Assembly (NCBI GenBank): GCA_002313895.1
Contig: DCAW01000121.1
Coordinates: forward strand, 1-56,265
Direction of reading: 5' to 3'
Source of the DNA: Dehalococcoidia bacterium UBA1123
GTDB taxonomy: Bacteria > Chloroflexota > Dehalococcoidia > Lucifugimonadales > UBA1123
DNA length: 56,265 nt
The notes under the pieces were generated by a model. The model made no database searches, was not told the DNA's origin, and saw only the letters and a list, made by a program, of their open reading frames with translations. Positions 43,629 through 52,129 of the stretch are shown here, one piece after another. The translations under genes were made by a program, and so were the position numbers. The number at the start of each line of letters is the position of its first letter. Position 1 is the stretch's first letter.

Positions 43629-45251
43629 TTACAATCCCAGGATGTTGCCCCTCTCGTCGACGTCCAATTGGCGAGGACTGCCGGGCAAACCAGGCATGGT
43701 CACGATATTCCCAGCGATGGGGTAAATGAATCCTGCGCCCACCGAAGCCCGGATGTCGGAAACCTCGAAGGTGTAGTTAGAAGGTCGCCCTTTGAGTGCC
43801 GCCCGGTGGGAGATGGACAGATGGGTTTTCGCCATGCAGATTGGCAGGTTGCCCCAGCCGTTCTCTTCAAACTGCCGCCTGAGCCGTCTGGCTGGTAGCG
43901 CCCACTGAACCCCGTCGGCATTGTAAACAAGTTTCGCGAGCGCTTGCACTTTGTCCAGTATAGGCGCCTCGACATCATAAGCGTAGTTGATCTCAGGGTC
44001 TTCGCCCTCGGTGGCTTCAAGCAGAGCTTGGGCAAGCTCCATGCCGCCTGCTCCGCCTTCGGCGAAAACTTTGCTTTCTACGGCGGCAAACGCTCCGGCT
44101 TCTTCAGCGGCTTTTTTGACAATGGCTGTCTCAGCCGGCGTGTCGGTGGGGAAGTGGTTCAGCGCCACGACAACAGGAAGGTTGAACGACTTTATGACTC
44201 CGATGAGATGTTCGAGATTTTCGACACCCTTTTGCACTGCTTCTTCGTTAGGCGTGTCCAGGTCTCTTGGGCGAACGCCTCCGTGGTACTTGACTGCCCG
44301 CACGGAGGCGACGAGCACCGCAGCGCTGGGCTCCAGGTCATTGAATCGAGCCTTTATGTGCATGAATTTTTCGAATCCGAGGTCCGCCCCGAATCCTGCT
44401 TCTGACAACACGTAATCGGCGTAACCAAGAGCAAGCCTGTCGCCCACCACCGAACTGCATCCGTGGGCTATGTTTCCGAACGGTCCGGCGTGAACGATAA
44501 CGGGCTGACCTTCTGTGGTCTGCACGATGTTGGGTTGGATGGCGTATCTAAGCAGCGCCATCATCGAGCCGACGGCGTTGACGTCGGCGGCAGTGACGGG
44601 TTTGTTGTCGCCGGTGTAGCCGACTACGATGCGACTGATGCGCTCTCGCAAGTTCTCCAAATCGCGGGCCAGCGCGAGGATAGCCATTATCTCGGACGCG
44701 GTAACGATGTCGAATCCTGTTTCGCGCAGAGGGGCGTTGTTCGAGCCGCCGACTCCAGCGATGATCGAACGAATAGCTCGGTCCTCAACATCCATTACAC
44801 GGCGCCAAGTCATACCTTCAGGGCGGAATCCGTCCACCTGGCCTCTCTGCGCAGCGTTATCGGTGAGCGCCGCCAGTAAGTTGTGGGCCGATGCGACTGC
44901 ATGAGCATCGCCTGTGAAATGGATGTTCACCTCGTCTTCGGGTTGAATCAGGGATTTTCCGCCGCCGGTCCCTCCACCTTTGATTCCAAATATAGGGCCA
45001 AGCGAAGGTTCCCGCAAAGTGGCGACCACCTTTTTCCCTAGTCGTCCGAGGCTCTGGGTCAACCCTACGGTCGTTGTTGTTTTGCCTTCTCCTGCCGGGG
45101 TCGGCGTGATCCCAGTGACGACGACCATCTTGCCGCGACGACCACCTTTTTTGATGGCACTCAGCTCAATCTTCGCCTTGAAGTGACCATAGGGAATTAC
45201 CGATTCCCGGTCAAGCCCCAACTCCTCCGCAACCTCGGTGATCGGACGCAT
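43629..45251 (-). CDS. fhs: Formate--tetrahydrofolate ligase
   Basis: ATP-dependent enzyme that joins formate to tetrahydrofolate to give 10-formyl-THF, feeding C1 units to purine synthesis, the reductive acetyl-CoA route or serine. The 540 residues have the P-loop TPAGEGKTTTT (51-61), the PSLGPIFGIKGG block, FTGDAHAV and the monovalent-cation region near ETGFDIV. Length is just below the usual 555. GGAGGA precedes the ATG. It opens the operon that continues into moeA and ends with formate dehydrogenase, so its formate could be supplied by that enzyme. Confidence 0.95.
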   Translation of the reverse strand: MRPITEVAEELGLDRESVIPYGHFKAKIELSAIKKGGRRGKMVVVTGITPTPAGEGKTTTTVGLTQSLGRLGKKVVATLREPSLGPIFGIKGGGTGGGKSLIQPEDEVNIHFTGDAHAVASAHNLLAALTDNAAQRGQVDGFRPEGMTWRRVMDVEDRAIRSIIAGVGGSNNAPLRETGFDIVTASEIMAILALARDLENLRERISRIVVGYTGDNKPVTAADVNAVGSMMALLRYAIQPNIVQTTEGQPVIVHAGPFGNIAHGCSSVVGDRLALGYADYVLSEAGFGADLGFEKFMHIKARFNDLEPSAAVLVASVRAVKYHGGVRPRDLDTPNEEAVQKGVENLEHLIGVIKSFNLPVVVALNHFPTDTPAETAIVKKAAEEAGAFAAVESKVFAEGGAGGMELAQALLEATEGEDPEINYAYDVEAPILDKVQALAKLVYNADGVQWALPARRLRRQFEENGWGNLPICMAKTHLSISHRAALKGRPSNYTFEVSDIRASVGAGFIYPIAGNIVTMPGLPGSPRQLDVDERGNILGL

Positions 45252-45306
45252 GTGCTATCCTCCGAATTTGTTCTCGATTCGATGCCCTTGAAGAACGGAC
45301 GCGCGA

Positions 45307-45334
45307 ATTGTAGCATAAGCACTCTCTAAGTCAA
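45307..45334 (-). promoter_or_regulatory. Candidate promoter of the fhs-moe-AOR-formate dehydrogenase operon
   Basis: On the minus strand TTGACT (45334-45329) and TACAAT (45312-45307) are separated by 16 bp. The -10 box lies about 55 bp upstream of the fhs ATG. Both boxes match five of six consensus bases. Confidence 0.55.
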
Positions 45335-45418
45335 TTTCAGGAAATTTCGGTCTGTCAAGTTGGAACATCGGCAGTTTCGAAGCCGAATATCGAAGATTTC
45401 GTTTGTGGAGGGATTACC

Positions 45419-46447
45419 GTGAAAGGCGTTGTGTTTTTGGGCGACAGTGAATTGGAAATTCGTGAACTGCCAAAGCCGTCCGCAGGCTCGGGAGAAGTCG
45501 TAATCGAGATGAAGGCGTCCGGGTTGTGTGGCAGTGACTTGCGGCCTTATCGGATGCCCAAGACGGAAAAGGCCTCTCCCGAGCTCCTGCATGTCGGAGG
45601 CCACGAACCCTGCGGCGTCATCGCGGAAATAGGCCCAAACGTGACGCAGGTGAAGGTCGGAGACCGTGTCATGATGCACCATTACACCGGATGCGGCGCT
45701 TGCTCGATGTGCCGAATCGGGTACACGCAGATGTGCCTCCATCATCACGAAGTATATGGTTCAACAGAGGACGGAGGGCATCAGGACTATCTGCTATGCC
45801 CAGAATCTACGTGTATCAAGATGCCGGACGCGTTGACCTTTGAACAAGGGGCGGCGTGCGCCTGCGGAAGCGGAACCGCGTTCCACGCCCTCAAGAGACT
45901 GGGCATCAGTGCGATGGACACTATCGCCATTTTCGGTCAGGGCCCGGTGGGAGCATCCGGAACGCTGTTCGCCAAGTCGATGGGCGCTCGCGTGATCGCA
46001 GTTGACGTTGTGCCTGAACGGCTGGAACTTGCCAAAAAGTTGGGAGCGGATGCCGTTGTCAATGCCTCAGATGGCAACTCGGTTGAAGCTATCCGGCAAC
46101 TGACTCATGGCGAAGGCCCTGATGCGACACTGGACGCCACCGGCATCTCACAGGTGCGGAACGATGCGGTTGACGCCGTGAAATACTGGGGCCGCGTGTG
46201 TTTTGTTGGGGAGGGCAACACGACGAAGTTTGACGTCAGCCCGCAAATCATTCACAAACAACTGACGATTTATGGCTCGTGGACATTCAGCACTGGCGGT
46301 CTTGCTGAGGTCGCAGATTTCGTTGTTGAGCGAAATGTGCCGCTGGACGATCTGATTACCCAGCGGTTCCAACTAGATCAGGCGGTGGAAGCATACGAGC
46401 TTTTCACAGGCGCGACGACTGGCAAAGTACTGTTCACCTGGGGTTGA
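45419..46447 (+). CDS. Zinc-dependent medium-chain alcohol dehydrogenase
   Basis: A 342-residue MDR dehydrogenase. The catalytic-zinc residues occur in GLCGSDLR and GGHEPCG; structural-zinc cysteines are in GCGACSMCRIGYTQMC. The NAD site is IFGQGPVGASG with the Asp-Val end of the second strand (AVDVVPERL). It resembles threonine/sorbitol-type enzymes. The start is GTG at 45419, with GGAGGG upstream at good spacing. It is divergent from fhs across a gap of 167 bp and converges with an SDR. Substrate is unknown; it is a distant relative of the gene at 28106. Confidence 0.9.
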   Translation: MKGVVFLGDSELEIRELPKPSAGSGEVVIEMKASGLCGSDLRPYRMPKTEKASPELLHVGGHEPCGVIAEIGPNVTQVKVGDRVMMHHYTGCGACSMCRIGYTQMCLHHHEVYGSTEDGGHQDYLLCPESTCIKMPDALTFEQGAACACGSGTAFHALKRLGISAMDTIAIFGQGPVGASGTLFAKSMGARVIAVDVVPERLELAKKLGADAVVNASDGNSVEAIRQLTHGEGPDATLDATGISQVRNDAVDAVKYWGRVCFVGEGNTTKFDVSPQIIHKQLTIYGSWTFSTGGLAEVADFVVERNVPLDDLITQRFQLDQAVEAYELFTGATTGKVLFTWG

Positions 46448-46506
46448 GTCGTGAAATTGCCTTAGATGCGCGACGATTTGCCCGCGCCTGGAGCGGAAAA
46501 TAACTC

Positions 46507-47253
46507 CTAGCGCGAAATGAATCCACCATCAATCACAAGCTCGGTGGCCGTGATGAACGAGGCCTCATCAGATGCCAGAAACAACACTCCGTTCGCCACT
46601 TCATGAACCTCTCCCGTCCTTCGCAATGGGGTCAGGCGGATATGCTCGTCCCGTTGGGGCCGTTGTGGCGTCGCCGTGGTCATCGGTGGCATGAATCCTG
46701 GATGAACCGAGTTGGCCCGAATACCGTCGGGGCCGTACTTGACCGCGATAGCTTTTGTGAATATTCGCACTGCGCCTTTTGAGGCGTGGTAAGCGGGGTG
46801 CCCGCCCTCGCCACCGACGAAACCCATGATCGAGGAAATGTTGACGATAGATCCGCCGCCAGCTTCTTTCATCGCCGGAATCGCAGCGCGGGTTCCCAAA
46901 AATACCCCTGTGGCGTTCACGTCCATAATGTGAGTCCAGCCATCAATGTCCATTGGGTCAGCGTAAGCGGTGCTGCTGATGCCCGCGTTGTTCACCAGTA
47001 TATTCAGTTTCCCAAATTGTGAAACCGTCTGATCAACCAGCCGTTGCCAATCGGACTCGCTGGTCACGTCGGTATGGACGTAGACGCCTGTTCCGCCTGA
47101 TGCGGCGATCTGGGTCACCACAGCCTCGCCGTCCTCGTCTCGCATGTCTGCAACGACGACTGTGGCCCCTTCTCTGGCGAACATTCGGGCTTCCTCGGCC
47201 CCCATGCCATTTGCTCCACCGGTGATGATCGCAACTTTATCTTCCAGACGCAT
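46507..47253 (-). CDS. SDR family oxidoreductase
   Basis: A 248-residue Rossmann-fold short-chain dehydrogenase/reductase. The NAD(P) motif is TGGANGMG; NNAG follows in the middle; the catalytic serine lies in NISSIMG and the tyrosine and lysine in YHASK. The tail (ASDEASFITATELVIDGG) is standard. D of VADMRD suggests NAD preference. Start is the ATG at 47253 with GAGAGGTGC upstream; a 36-codon extension has no support. It converges with the zinc dehydrogenase. Substrate is unknown. Confidence 0.93.
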   Translation of the reverse strand: MRLEDKVAIITGGANGMGAEEARMFAREGATVVVADMRDEDGEAVVTQIAASGGTGVYVHTDVTSESDWQRLVDQTVSQFGKLNILVNNAGISSTAYADPMDIDGWTHIMDVNATGVFLGTRAAIPAMKEAGGGSIVNISSIMGFVGGEGGHPAYHASKGAVRIFTKAIAVKYGPDGIRANSVHPGFMPPMTTATPQRPQRDEHIRLTPLRRTGEVHEVANGVLFLASDEASFITATELVIDGGFISR

Positions 47254-47317
47254 TTTGCACCTCTCAAGTGTGTTGGCGGTAATTGTGGGCGAAATTCCCC
47301 GGTCTGTCCACTTATAG

Positions 47318-47346
47318 TTTACGCCCACAGGCATAGAGGATATAAT
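47318..47346 (+). promoter_or_regulatory. Candidate sigma-70 promoter for the duplicated-domain gene
   Basis: TTTACG (47318-47323), a 17-bp spacer and TATAAT (47341-47346) lie 42 bp upstream of the start codon, and a GGGAGG ribosome site lies between them and the ATG. Confidence 0.55.
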
Positions 47347-47387
47347 CGCGGAAAATTCCAACCCTTACCCGGCGGGAGGTTTCTGAA

Positions 47388-48179
47388 ATGGCAGAACGCG
47401 GAGACGTAATTATAGGCGATGGCAACATCAAGTTTGGAATGGAGTACCGCGACTTGCTCTCCGACCAAGGCCTGTGCATCCATGCGCTGGGCGATGTGGA
47501 CGGGGAAGAAGTTGAGTTGCTCAGGTTCGATTGTTTCGACCACGCGCCTCACTATCACTATGGCCCGGCGAAGCGCAATGAGCGTCTGATGCTCGACCAG
47601 ACCACCGAAGGCAATCCACTGGACTGGACGATTTCCCAACTACGCAACCAACTGCCTGAGATGGTGCGCCGCGCAGGTTACGAAGAATTGGCGGATAGTA
47701 TCGACACCGATGCGCTCGCCTCTACGCTCGACGAGACCGAAGCGAAGGCTCGTGAGATGTCGCAAGAAGGTCGGAGAATCGTGATCCACAACCGTGGCGA
47801 TGTGATCGTAGAAGCTGGGCCTGTCCGGTTTGGCATCGAGTACCGTCACCTCGGCGGGGACGAAGGCATCGCAATTCACGTAATGGGCGATATCGGCGGC
47901 GAGGAGCGAGAGCTACTCACCTTCGATTGTTTCCAAAAAGCTCCCCACTATCACTACGGGCCGCGCGCGAAGAATCAGCGTCTCTACCTGGACAAGACCG
48001 CGGTGCCCGATCCATTGGAGTGGGCGCTGGACCTTTTCCGCGGTGGCAAACTTGCTCCGATGCTCGACAGGGCGGGCTACCGCGACCACGCGGCGGGTTT
48101 GAACCCGGCGGTGGTTGCACAGAGCGTCGCTCAGGTCGCAGAAATTGCGACTAAGATGGAATCTGAGAATAACTCCTAG
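47388..48179 (+). CDS. Protein of unknown function with two copies of a HYHYGP domain
   Basis: I do not recognise a named family. The 263 residues contain two clearly homologous domains of about 100 residues (roughly 5-105 and 136-238). In both, GDVI, an FG(M/I)EYR strand, an aspartate-rich turn (GDV/GDI), LLxFDCF and APHYHYGP (HYHYGP at 55-60 and 187-192) occur in the same order, 132 residues apart. The histidine pairs suggest a metal or small-ligand site, but this is inference. A helical tail completes the protein. GGGAGG precedes the ATG and a strong promoter lies upstream. It is soluble, with no signal peptide. A perfect 17-bp inverted repeat follows the gene. Confidence 0.8.
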   Translation: MAERGDVIIGDGNIKFGMEYRDLLSDQGLCIHALGDVDGEEVELLRFDCFDHAPHYHYGPAKRNERLMLDQTTEGNPLDWTISQLRNQLPEMVRRAGYEELADSIDTDALASTLDETEAKAREMSQEGRRIVIHNRGDVIVEAGPVRFGIEYRHLGGDEGIAIHVMGDIGGEERELLTFDCFQKAPHYHYGPRAKNQRLYLDKTAVPDPLEWALDLFRGGKLAPMLDRAGYRDHAAGLNPAVVAQSVAQVAEIATKMESENNS

Positions 48180-48202
48180 ACCACTAATTCGACGAATCGA
48201 CG

Positions 48203-48241
48203 AACGTGAAGAGGCGATCGATATGATCGCCTCTTCACGTT
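48203..48241 (+). terminator. Perfect 17-bp inverted repeat after the duplicated-domain gene
   Basis: AACGTGAAGAGGCGATC (48203-48219) and its exact reverse complement (48225-48241) are separated by the five bases GATAT. It starts 23 bp after the stop codon. The stem is long and stable, but only two T residues end the right arm, so it is not a textbook intrinsic terminator; it may act as one or protect the 3' end of the transcript. Confidence 0.6.
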
Positions 48242-48330
48242 AAGCCTGAATCTCCACACCCCGATTCGGTCAGCGAGTCGATATCCGTAGATGCCATCGC
48301 CAATTTGCGCCCACGGAAAGCGTGAGCTTG

Positions 48331-49541
48331 TTGAACCCACTCTGTGATCACACACAGGTAAGGACAATCACCGAGGCAGAGTTTCCTACTTGGTAGTGCA
48401 GGCTGCCCTGGGTTTCGGCGAGCATACGACTGAAGCCAGACAAATTCAGACTAGGGGCACAACTGAAATCAGCCGGACCATCGGCGCTTTCCACAACGAC
48501 AGGATCGTTGGGACCACATCTGCTCACACATTCCAGATTACCGTTCCAGGCGGCGCGGTTCCGTTAGCATACGTAGATTGGGTGTCCGTCTTGCCTACGC
48601 ATCGAAGACGAGGCATCCCCACCAGAATGACCGAACTCCAATTGGCCGATTTCCACGACCGGGCAGAGGCTATCGCCGGTCTCACCGCGACGGAGAGCTC
48701 GATCTAGGAGAGGTTTGGTTACGGGATCGCCTCACGGACCGAAAACTGGACAATACGCCGCGACCATACAGCGATCGCGCACACTAAAGAATTCGAAGGT
48801 CCAACGCGATTTGTCGATCCTGTGGAAGCTCGGACAATTTGGCCTTTCATACACAACTGCGTCAGTCCGATGCGCGTAGGCATGTTCAATTACACTGACC
48901 AGTGGTGGGACGCATTCGTATCCGATCCTGAACATTGGCGCGAGGGCAGCAGCGAGTTGTTCCACGTCGTGGTCGAGAGCAACAACGCCACGGAAGGGAT
49001 CGTATCCTACCGTATCCGAAACCAAAAAGAAGTAATCGTAATTTTGCGACTCGGAACGACAGCGGCAGCAGAACCCGCGTTGTGGCGACATTGTTTCGGA
49101 ATCGACCTTAAGGATTCAATATCGGCATCGAACCGTCCACTAGATGACCCTTTGCCAATGCTGCTCGAGGACGCACAGCGGCTAGAACATTCAGTCGAAG
49201 ACGGTCTTTGGCTCCGATTAATCGACGTATCAAGGGCACTATCAAATCGAGGCTACGCGTCCGAGTGCCACATCGTCCTCCGGGTCCGCGACCTGTTGTG
49301 CGATTGGAACCACGGCTGTATCGATACCGAGACCAACGCCGCAGGCGCAATATGCACACCAACTAGCAAATCGCCAGACGTTGAACTCTCGGTCAGTAAC
49401 TTGGCTTCGATCTACTTGGGAGGCACGACGCTGGCAACGCTCCTGCGCGCCGGACGAATCGAAGAGCGCAAGACAGGGTCGGTTCGAAATTTTGACCGCG
49501 CGTTGGCAACCCTACAGTATCCGTGGACACCCGAGTTCTGA
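48331..49541 (+). pseudogene. Eis-like GNAT N-acetyltransferase, broken
   Basis: Remnant of an Eis-family protein: a GNAT domain, then a second acetyltransferase-like part and an SCP2-like C-terminal domain. The acetyl-CoA region is seen as VSVLPTHRRRGIPTRM, and the C-terminal part continues to WTPEF, as in the family. Two lesions are visible. Around 48390 the frame changes: ITEAEFPT is read in one frame and VVQAALGFGEH in another. At 48705-48707 a TAG replaces the tyrosine expected after ATESSI; the following RFGYGIAS continues in the same frame. Eis homologues acetylate aminoglycosides or protein lysines. No start or ribosome site is clear. Inactivation seems certain unless the sequence has errors. 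Confidence 0.85.
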
Positions 49542-49585
49542 CGAGCTATTCCCCAGAATCAGCGCCTTTTATTCGTTGAAGCACC

Positions 49586-50998
49586 TCAGCGAATCGAGCG
49601 CAGATGCTTCTGGGTGACCAGTATCAAGGTCGTGATGATCAGCAACATCACGGCAAGGGTGCCGATTGCAATTCGTGGCCCGAACGCGTCGGCCATCAGG
49701 CCGGTTGGGAGCACGCCCAGAGGCATCAGCCCGAAGTTCATCATGAACACGCTCATGACGCGCCCTCGGAACTGATCCTCAACAACCTCCATCATCATCG
49801 ACTGGTTCAGCGTGCGCCGGGTTGAATCACCGATTCCCAGAATCAACATGATGGCCGCCGCCGCATAATAAAACGGGAACAGCACGAGCAGCAAGAGCGC
49901 TATGCCAGACGCGAAACTGCCGAGGATGAGCAACATGCCTCGCTTCCAGTTCCCCAGCGCCGCGATGACCAGTGACCCGGCGAGCGAGCCTGCGCCCATG
50001 ACTGCTATTAACAGTCCCATCGCCCTGGAGTCGAGATTATATACATCCACAACGAACACCGGCATCAAGAACCGGAATGGCATCGCGAGGAGTGACGTCG
50101 CCAGTCCCATGAACAAAAGCACCATGACGAGATTGTTTCTGCGGATATACAACAGCCCTTCGCCGATGTCTCTTAGCATTGCGGGCTTGCGAGTCCGCTG
50201 CGGAGCAGAGGGCGACCGGATGAATGATGTCACAATCAGCGCGACAATACCGAGACCGCCAATAATGAAATACACCTTGTCCGGGCCTGCCCAGGCATAA
50301 AGACCTCCCGCTAACGCGGGAGCCAGGAGTGTCATCACGCTCATACCAGCAGCATTGAGCGCCATCGCGTTCGTGAGTTTGTCCCGCCCTACCAATTGGG
50401 GTATTATCGCCTGTCTAGCAGGCATCATAAACGACCAAGCCGTGCCTTGAACGAGGCCGGATATCATCAAATACCACCACTCGATGTGGTCAGTGTAAAT
50501 GGCAATTGCAACGACCAAAGATAGAACGCCAGCGACACCCTGACCGATCTGTATCAGGCGTTTTCGTTGAACCCTGTCGGCGATAGCGCCTCCGAACAAG
50601 GCCAAAACGAGCATGGGAATCGACGAACCTGCATTCACAACGCCGAGAAGCGTGGCCGACCCGGTGAGGTCGTACACGAGATAACCCCTGGCGAGCATTT
50701 GCATCTGCATGCCGCCCATTAGCGCGAGCATTCCCAGCCACAGGTACATAAAGTCTCGGTCTTTGAGGGAGGAAAATGTGTCTCGCCAACTGGACCGTGG
50801 GCCAGGTTTCAGAGGGCGAACGGCAGAGGCGGTGGCGCCATTTGTTGGGAGGGATGTTGATTCATTAACCGAACTGCCATCGTTGGATGAACGGTTGTCG
50901 TTTCGGGAGTCCAATCCTGCTGAAAAATTGGGAGTTGAAGGTTCCGAACCTTCGCTCGAATCGCTGGCGCTCGATTGAGCGCCTGAATCATCATTCAT
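49586..50998 (-). CDS. MFS transporter, EntS/MFS_3-type, with Ser-rich N-terminal extension
   Basis: A 470-residue exporter of the major facilitator superfamily, related in type to the gene at 8638. Residues 1-75 are hydrophilic and rich in Ser, Asn and Asp and look disordered; the first helix starts at DFMYLWLGMLAL. Twelve hydrophobic segments follow. The loop after TM2 is GGAIADRVQRKR and the second-half signature has RGRVMSVF. Substrate is unknown. The ATG has only a weak ribosome site and a terminator-like structured segment lies about 65-200 bp upstream on the same strand, so expression may be controlled in the leader. Confidence 0.87.
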   Translation of the reverse strand: MNDDSGAQSSASDSSEGSEPSTPNFSAGLDSRNDNRSSNDGSSVNESTSLPTNGATASAVRPLKPGPRSSWRDTFSSLKDRDFMYLWLGMLALMGGMQMQMLARGYLVYDLTGSATLLGVVNAGSSIPMLVLALFGGAIADRVQRKRLIQIGQGVAGVLSLVVAIAIYTDHIEWWYLMISGLVQGTAWSFMMPARQAIIPQLVGRDKLTNAMALNAAGMSVMTLLAPALAGGLYAWAGPDKVYFIIGGLGIVALIVTSFIRSPSAPQRTRKPAMLRDIGEGLLYIRRNNLVMVLLFMGLATSLLAMPFRFLMPVFVVDVYNLDSRAMGLLIAVMGAGSLAGSLVIAALGNWKRGMLLILGSFASGIALLLLVLFPFYYAAAAIMLILGIGDSTRRTLNQSMMMEVVEDQFRGRVMSVFMMNFGLMPLGVLPTGLMADAFGPRIAIGTLAVMLLIITTLILVTQKHLRSIR

Positions 50999-51062
50999 GA
51001 AGTAATCTTACATTTTTGAGCCTATCACGGCAAGGCGTAGGCGTGGCACGGTTGAAGAAATT

Positions 51063-51135
51063 AAAAGGGGCCCGAACTGCGAGCGGCGCTCAATCGCCGA
51101 GGCGACAGGCGCTCACAGGTGTTCAGTTCGGACCC
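51063..51135 (-). terminator. Terminator-like hairpin in the leader of the MFS gene
   Basis: On the minus strand GGGTCCGAACTG (51135-51124) pairs with CAGTTCGGGCCC (51079-51068) over 12 positions. The one non-Watson-Crick pair is G-U on the minus strand but C-A on the plus strand. The intervening 44 nt can form smaller stems. The right arm is followed by CTTTTAATTT. This could be an attenuator 65 nt before the MFS start. Confidence 0.4.
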
Positions 51136-51138
51136 GAA

Positions 51139-51183
51139 ATCATCAACTGCTGAGGTCGCCACCTGAGCAACCCCGCAGATGAT
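51139..51183 (-). ncRNA. Possible structured RNA element adjoining the terminator-like hairpin
   Basis: Six outer pairs (51139-51144 with 51178-51183) enclose a nine-position hairpin (51148-51156 with 51161-51169, one mismatch) with a four-base loop. On the minus strand it is immediately 5' of the terminator-like hairpin, as would be expected for a sensing domain. No known riboswitch class was recognised. Confidence 0.3.
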
Positions 51184-51244
51184 AACATAGCGACCAGTCG
51201 TCCTCCAAACTCAGTCAATGATCTCAATAAAGAAACGAGGTTTT

Positions 51245-52093
51245 ATGGAATACGTTCGATTCGGGCGGACTGAGGCAACTGTCAGCCGATCGGGGTTTGG
51301 CGGCGCTCCCGCTGGTCTCAGAAATTATCTGGAGCAACACGACCCCAAGGTTGAAGTAGGCCGGCAAGGCGTCATCGACGCAGTGTTGCGCGCTGTTGAA
51401 CTTGGACTAACGTATTTCGACACGGCCGCAGGTTACGGGAACGGTGAGGGCGAGGCCATTTTCAGCGAAGCGTTATCTCAGATCGGGAATAGAGTCTTCT
51501 TGGCTACGAAACTGCCTCCCAGCACACAGGGCGCCGGGCGCAGCGTGGCAAATAATCTGGAGAGATTGCGTATGGACGATCTGGACCTGATTCAGATTCA
51601 TGGGTCGTCATATAGCGATGAGGTGACCCCATCTATTCTCAGTGAAGGCGGGTTGCTTGCGGAATTGGAGGCTTTGCGCGACGAGGGGCTTGTGCGGTTC
51701 AACGGGTTCACAACCGAAGACAATAACGCCGGAGTCTACAAATTTATCCGGTCGGGCCGATTCGACTCTGTCCAAATGACGTACAATCTGCTGCATCAAC
51801 ACCCTGCGGAACAAACTCGACCCTTTGGCAGCATGTTTTAGGCGGAAGATCAGGACATGGGCATCTGCACGATGCGGAGCCTCACCTCGGGGATTTTTCA
51901 GAAGTGGGTCAAGCAAGTGAATCGAAATGATAATCATGATTACACTGGAGACCTGCTAAGTTTCGTTCTGTCCAATCCTCTGGTGGAAGTAGCCCTTGTT
52001 GGCATGAGGACGCAGGAAATGGTTGAAGCCAATGTGTGCGAGGATTCGAGCCGGAGAGTCGATCTCGCGCAACTGCATGAAAAGTATGTCTGA
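51245..52093 (+). pseudogene. Aldo/keto reductase interrupted by an in-frame TAG
   Basis: An aldo/keto reductase reading frame of 282 codons with one internal stop. The start ATG has GAGGT upstream. Catalytic residues are present: TYFDTAAGYG for D and Y, LATKLPP for K and IQIHG for H. Codon 199 (51839-51841) is TAG where glutamate is expected (GSMF then AEDQDMGICTMR); a one-base change from GAG would account for it. The rest (SLTSGIFQKW, SNPLVEVALVGM, RVDLAQLHEKYV) continues in the same frame. Truncation would remove the cofactor-binding C-terminal third. A gene remnant or sequence error is most likely. aroC follows 36 bp later. Confidence 0.8.
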
Positions 52094-52129
52094 AACGATC
52101 GAAGAACCACAGATATCGAGACGAGGGAT

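Noticed and set aside
47388..48179. Duplicated-domain protein as a cupin
   Set aside because: HYHYGP resembles a cupin HxH but the second cupin motif and glycine pattern are not visible, so a cupin call is not supported.
51139..51183. T-box leader or SRP RNA in the gap before the MFS exporter
   Set aside because: A GGTGGC-like stretch was noticed on the minus strand, but the conserved T-box core sequence, specifier stem and a tRNA-related gene are missing. The SRP RNA core (GGAAGGAAGCAG-like) is also missing.
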